Below, piece after piece: positions 6,241 through 9,324 of a stretch of DNA of 9,324 bases (position 1 is its first letter; each line of letters begins with the position of its first letter). Source of the stretch: Bacteroidales bacterium (GTDB lineage: Bacteria; Bacteroidota; Bacteroidia; Bacteroidales; BM520); contig JAQVPY010000081.1 of assembly GCA_028701815.1 (NCBI GenBank), positions 1 through 9,324 on the forward strand. Direction: 5' to 3'. Both the position numbers and the translations under genes were made by a program. The notes beneath the pieces are model-generated. The model had not been told where the DNA came from, did no database searches, and worked only from the letters and a program-made list of their open reading frames with translations.

Positions 6241-6251
6241 TTAGTGGTTAG
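6220..6251 (+). repeat. Short direct repeat over the 3' end of the DoxX-like gene
   Basis: TTAGTGGTTAG occurs at 6220-6230 and 6241-6251, separated by TGGTAAGTGA, which shares the same TGGT/AGTG units. The first copy and spacer encode the last residues and stop codon (TGA 6238-6240); the second copy is in the spacer before tpiA. This looks like a low-complexity repeat that has replaced or extended the gene end. Confidence 0.8.
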
Positions 6252-6278
6252 ATAATTAATAATATAAAATATCAGAAT

Positions 6279-7040
6279 ATGAGAAAGACTATTGTTGCCG
6301 GTAATTGGAAGATGAATAAGACATTTTCGGAGGCAGAAGATTTATTGTTTGAAATTAGTGAACAGCTTTATGACACCCCGCCTTCACAAGGTGTGGATGT
6401 TATTATTTTTCCCCCGTTTCCTTTTTTAGAGTTAACGGCCGATGCAGCTGAAGATGACGTTTTTTATTTCGGAGCTCAAAACTGCGCCGAACACGATAAG
6501 GGTGCTTATACCGGCGAGGTCAGCGCTGCGATGATAAAATCATTAGATGCCACTCACGTTATCATTGGTCACTCGGAACGTAGAAAATACTATGGGGAAA
6601 CAGGTGAGATACTCCTGAATAAAGTTAAACAGGCTTTAAATAACGACCTCGTCCCTGTATTTTGTATAGGTGAAAGCCTCGAAGATAGAGAAGCAGGCAG
6701 ACATTTCGATGTTATCAAAGAACAACTCTCAGAAGTCGTTTTCAAATTGAGCGAAGAAGATGTTTCTTCTATAATCATAGCGTACGAACCTGTATGGGCT
6801 ATCGGTACGGGAAAAACGGCGACAACTGAACAGGCTCAGGAAATGCATGCCTATATCCGTAACCTCTTTGCCGAAACATATAGCAAGGAACTCGCAGAGG
6901 AAACGTATATCCTCTATGGCGGCAGCTGCAATGCTAAAAATGCAAAAGAACTCTTCGCCTGTCCCGATGTCGACGGCGGATTGATAGGTGGCGCCTCCCT
7001 TAATAAAGACGACTTCTTGACGATTATCTATTCTGCATAG
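6279..7040 (+). CDS. tpiA: Triose-phosphate isomerase
   Basis: A 253-residue TIM barrel, normal for the family. It interconverts dihydroxyacetone phosphate and glyceraldehyde 3-phosphate in glycolysis and gluconeogenesis in the cytoplasm, as a homodimer. Catalytic residues are all visible: Asn9 and Lys11 in GNWKMN (8-13), His98 in IIGHSERR (95-102), and Glu170 in AYEPVWAIGTGKT (168-180, including the flexible loop 6). The phosphate-binding YGGSCN (213-218) and GLIGGASL (234-241) are intact. The start follows the repeat-containing 38-bp spacer after the DoxX-like gene, and prmA starts six bases after its stop, so it is internal to the operon. Confidence 0.98.
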   Translation: MRKTIVAGNWKMNKTFSEAEDLLFEISEQLYDTPPSQGVDVIIFPPFPFLELTADAAEDDVFYFGAQNCAEHDKGAYTGEVSAAMIKSLDATHVIIGHSERRKYYGETGEILLNKVKQALNNDLVPVFCIGESLEDREAGRHFDVIKEQLSEVVFKLSEEDVSSIIIAYEPVWAIGTGKTATTEQAQEMHAYIRNLFAETYSKELAEETYILYGGSCNAKNAKELFACPDVDGGLIGGASLNKDDFLTIIYSA

Positions 7041-7046
7041 TTTCTT

Positions 7047-7886
7047 ATGAAATATACCGAACTCACTTGCGTAACGACTAACGAAGAACAATGCGACATT
7101 CTAACTGCTTTTCTTGCTCAACTCGATTACGAGAGTTTTATGAATGAGTCTTCTACGGTGCTTAAGGCATATATCAAGACTTCTCTGTTTGATGAAAACT
7201 CGGTGAAAATGCTGCAGGAAGATCTGAAAGACTGCTTCAGCTTCGGATATTCTTTCGTGAATTGTCCCGACGAAAACTGGAATGAAAAATGGGAGGAGAA
7301 TTATCCCCCCGTTCTGATTGACGAAAAGTGTTACGTGAGAGCTCCCTTCCATGAGGCATTGAAAAACGTGGATTATGATATAGTAATTCAACCTAAGATG
7401 TCCTTCGGTACCGCACATCATGAGACAACTTCACAGATTCTTTCCGAATTGCTGAAAGTCGATTGTAAGGGAAAATCTCTTCTCGATATGGGCTGCGGTA
7501 CCGGTGTGCTCGCTATCCTCGCTGCTAAAAAAGGCGCCGACATGATTTGGGCTGTCGACAATGATGAATGGGCCTACGAAAATACCCTCGAAAACGTCGA
7601 GAGAAATGAGGCGACTTTTATTAAGGCTTTTCTTGGAGATGCCTCCCTGTTAAAAGACGTGTCATTCGATATTGTAATAGCTAATATCAACCGCAATATC
7701 CTTTTAGAAGATATGGATAAGTACTATAACGTGCTGAATCCTGGCGGTCTGCTGCTGCTTAGCGGGTTCTATGAAGACGACTTCAATATGATTAATGAAA
7801 GAGTTACTTCATTGCCGGAAATGCAGTATGTCTCTTCCCGTACAAAAAATCGCTGGATGGTTTATGAAGCACATAAAAATTGTTAA
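7047..7886 (+). CDS. prmA: Ribosomal protein L11 methyltransferase
   Basis: A 279-residue class I SAM-dependent methyltransferase that trimethylates Lys and N-terminal amino groups of ribosomal protein L11. The N-terminal substrate-recognition domain (about 1-85) is followed by the NWNEKWEENYPP linker motif (77-88), the PrmA signature PKMSFGTAHHETT (116-128), the SAM-binding LLDMGCGTGVLAILAAKKGA (145-164), acidic Asp171 (AVDND) for the ribose, and an IANINRNILL motif IV (211-220) in place of the enterobacterial AN-L form. Six bases separate it from tpiA, so the two are almost certainly cotranscribed. No intrinsic terminator with a T run is visible in the 75-bp gap after it. Confidence 0.96.
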   Translation: MKYTELTCVTTNEEQCDILTAFLAQLDYESFMNESSTVLKAYIKTSLFDENSVKMLQEDLKDCFSFGYSFVNCPDENWNEKWEENYPPVLIDEKCYVRAPFHEALKNVDYDIVIQPKMSFGTAHHETTSQILSELLKVDCKGKSLLDMGCGTGVLAILAAKKGADMIWAVDNDEWAYENTLENVERNEATFIKAFLGDASLLKDVSFDIVIANINRNILLEDMDKYYNVLNPGGLLLLSGFYEDDFNMINERVTSLPEMQYVSSRTKNRWMVYEAHKNC

Positions 7887-7914
7887 AAAGTCACGCGGAT
7901 AAGCCCATGGCCTT

Positions 7915-7943
7915 CTTGTAATGACTTCTGTTTTGTAAATTTG
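7915..7943 (+). promoter_or_regulatory. Likely Bacteroidota promoter for the TonB-dependent receptor gene
   Basis: TAAATTTG (7936-7943) is an exact TAnnTTTG -7 match, 18 bases before the ATG at 7962. CTTG (7915-7918), one base off the -33 TTTG, lies 17 bases upstream of it, slightly closer than usual. This suggests the receptor gene starts a new transcription unit, although readthrough from prmA is possible. Confidence 0.5.
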
Positions 7944-7961
7944 CGATTTAATTTGGTGAGT

Positions 7962-9324
7962 ATGAAAAATCATTTTTTCCTTTTATTGGGGCTGCTGATT
8001 TCTTTTAATTGCTTTGCTTCCGGAAATGCCTATATTAAAGGCGTCGTTGTCGATTCTAAAACTAAAGAGGTGATGGAGTATGTTACCGTGGGGCTCTGTA
8101 AAGTTGGAGAAGAAGCTCCTATTTCGGGGACTATTACGGATTATTCCGGCGCTTTTATTCTTACGAATGTTGAGGCCGGTAATTATATCGTAAAAATTTC
8201 TTTTATGGGATATGTTCCACAGGAGAAAAGAGTTTATGTCAATGACAACTCACAAGTAGTGAGATTGGGCAGAATAGAACTTGTAGAAGACTCACAGACT
8301 ATTGAGGGCACCGAAATTGTCGCTCAGGGTACCCAGATGCGATTCGAAGTCGACAAAAAAGTATTCAATGTGGATCAAAATATAGCTTCCAACGGCGGCT
8401 CTGCAAGCGAAGTCCTTAGCAATATACCCTCTGTTGAAGTAGATAACGAGGGCGAAATCTCCCTTCGCGGCAGTTCGGATGTTACAGTCTGGATTAACGG
8501 AAAGGCGTCAGGTCTGACTGCCGACAACCGCGCACAGATTCTCGAACAACTTCCGGCCGAGAGTATTGAAAAAATCGAAGTCATAACAAACCCCTCAGCT
8601 AAATACAGCCCGGAAGGAACGTCCGGTATTATCAATATAGTACTTAAAAAGGATAGAAAAGTGGGCTATTACGGTAGCGTACAGGCAGGCGCGGACTCAC
8701 GCGGCGGATATAATGCCAGCGGCAATATCAACTATAATAGCGGCAAATGGGAAGCGTATGCCAATGTCGGCTTCCGTCGTAGAGTTAATGTCGGCGGCGA
8801 ATATACAAATAGGATAAACCTTGACGAAAACGGAGATTCCATATCTTATATCAACCAGGAATCCGAATCGTCTCGCAAAGGTTATCATCTTTTTGGTCGT
8901 GCCGGCACTACATACAATTTCTCCAATAATGACCACCTGAGTCTTGATGTGATGGGTATGTTCGGGAAAAGCACCAATTCAACAGTTAACGACTATATTG
9001 GCAATGTCCCCACATCTTATCTGACCAGCACGAGAGAGACTGCTTCGGATGGCCGTAATTTTGGTGGAAATGCATCCCTGACTTATAAGCATGAATTCGG
9101 TAATGATCATAACCTCACCCTGTCGGCATCGTATTTTAACTGGAATATGAAGAATCAGAGCCATTATTCACAATATTCCTTGTATCCAAATGACGAATAT
9201 ATATCCTCTTATCAGCTGCAAAAAAGCGTGGTGGGCGGTCCTAACTGGGAGTTTCAGGCGGATTATGTTTACAAGATAAGTGATAAACATAAAATAGAGG
9301 CCGGATATACAGGCGAAATATCAG
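7962..9324 (+). CDS. TonB-dependent receptor, outer-membrane beta-barrel family (3' partial)
   Basis: Translation from ATG 7962 is open through the right edge, giving 454 residues of a protein that is usually about 800. A signal peptide (MKNHFFLLLGLLISFNCFAS) precedes a carboxypeptidase-regulatory-like beta-sandwich (about 24-108, with KGVVVDSKTKEVMEYVTV and GNYIVKISFMGY). A TonB plug domain follows (about 130-230: SEVLSNIPSVEVDNEGEISL, VWINGKASG, IEKIEVITNPSAKYSPEGTS and GIINIVLKK). The start of the barrel comes next, with alternating strands and aromatic ends. This is the OMP_b-brl_3 type of receptor, an outer-membrane importer driven by TonB-ExbB-ExbD. No SusD partner can be seen, so the substrate is unknown; metal or peptide uptake is as likely as glycan. 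It begins 75 bases after prmA. Confidence 0.9.
   Translation, partial: MKNHFFLLLGLLISFNCFASGNAYIKGVVVDSKTKEVMEYVTVGLCKVGEEAPISGTITDYSGAFILTNVEAGNYIVKISFMGYVPQEKRVYVNDNSQVVRLGRIELVEDSQTIEGTEIVAQGTQMRFEVDKKVFNVDQNIASNGGSASEVLSNIPSVEVDNEGEISLRGSSDVTVWINGKASGLTADNRAQILEQLPAESIEKIEVITNPSAKYSPEGTSGIINIVLKKDRKVGYYGSVQAGADSRGGYNASGNINYNSGKWEAYANVGFRRRVNVGGEYTNRINLDENGDSISYINQESESSRKGYHLFGRAGTTYNFSNNDHLSLDVMGMFGKSTNSTVNDYIGNVPTSYLTSTRETASDGRNFGGNASLTYKHEFGNDHNLTLSASYFNWNMKNQSHYSQYSLYPNDEYISSYQLQKSVVGGPNWEFQADYVYKISDKHKIEAGYTGEIS

Noticed and set aside
7903..7912. Palindrome around CCATGG after prmA as a terminator
   Set aside because: The stem is very short with no loop and no T run follows; more likely chance.
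8375..9164. Minus-strand reading frames opposite the TonB-dependent receptor (8375-8635, 8697-8936, 8979-9164)
   Set aside because: They are antisense to a well-supported plus-strand gene with signal peptide, regulatory-like and plug domains, and show no recognisable family.

Overview
The window is chromosomal DNA from a member of the Bacteroidota, most likely order Bacteroidales. The evidence is a type IX secretion C-terminal sorting domain, TAnnTTTG-type promoter elements, an OMP_b-brl_3-type TonB-dependent receptor, a tandem DUF1599 protein, a BT_3928-like membrane protein, and a folP-cdaA pair divergent from a tpiA cluster. Species cannot be named from the sequence.

Layout: (1) 1-2135 (+) is the 3' part of a large secreted, multidomain protein with an Omp28/thioredoxin-like domain. 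(2) 2136-2624 has no conventional gene. It holds a bidirectional terminator, then a 390-bp element bounded by perfect 13-bp inverted repeats and full of hairpins, then a second copy of the terminator. A 52-bp direct repeat carrying the terminator and the last codons of cdaA flanks the element. (3) 2625-4325 (-) is folP followed by cdaA, for dihydropteroate synthase and the c-di-AMP synthase. (4) Divergently, 4431-7886 (+) is a tight cluster: a tandem DUF1599 protein, a DoxX/MauE-like membrane protein with an extracytoplasmic thioredoxin-like tail, triose-phosphate isomerase (tpiA) and ribosomal protein L11 methyltransferase (prmA). (5) 7962 to the right edge (+) is the first 454 codons of a TonB-dependent outer-membrane receptor with its own likely promoter.

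Most of the window is ordinary housekeeping sequence: folate synthesis, c-di-AMP signalling, glycolysis, ribosome modification, plus two envelope or secreted proteins cut by the window ends. Grouping of folP, a DUF1599/DoxX pair and tpiA is familiar in Bacteroidota and probably reflects old synteny rather than a pathway. The one feature not explained by known genes is the small inverted-repeat element at the 3' end of cdaA. It is the best candidate here for something undescribed, as a non-autonomous mobile element or structured RNA. I see no defence system, CRISPR array, phage gene, tRNA or rRNA.
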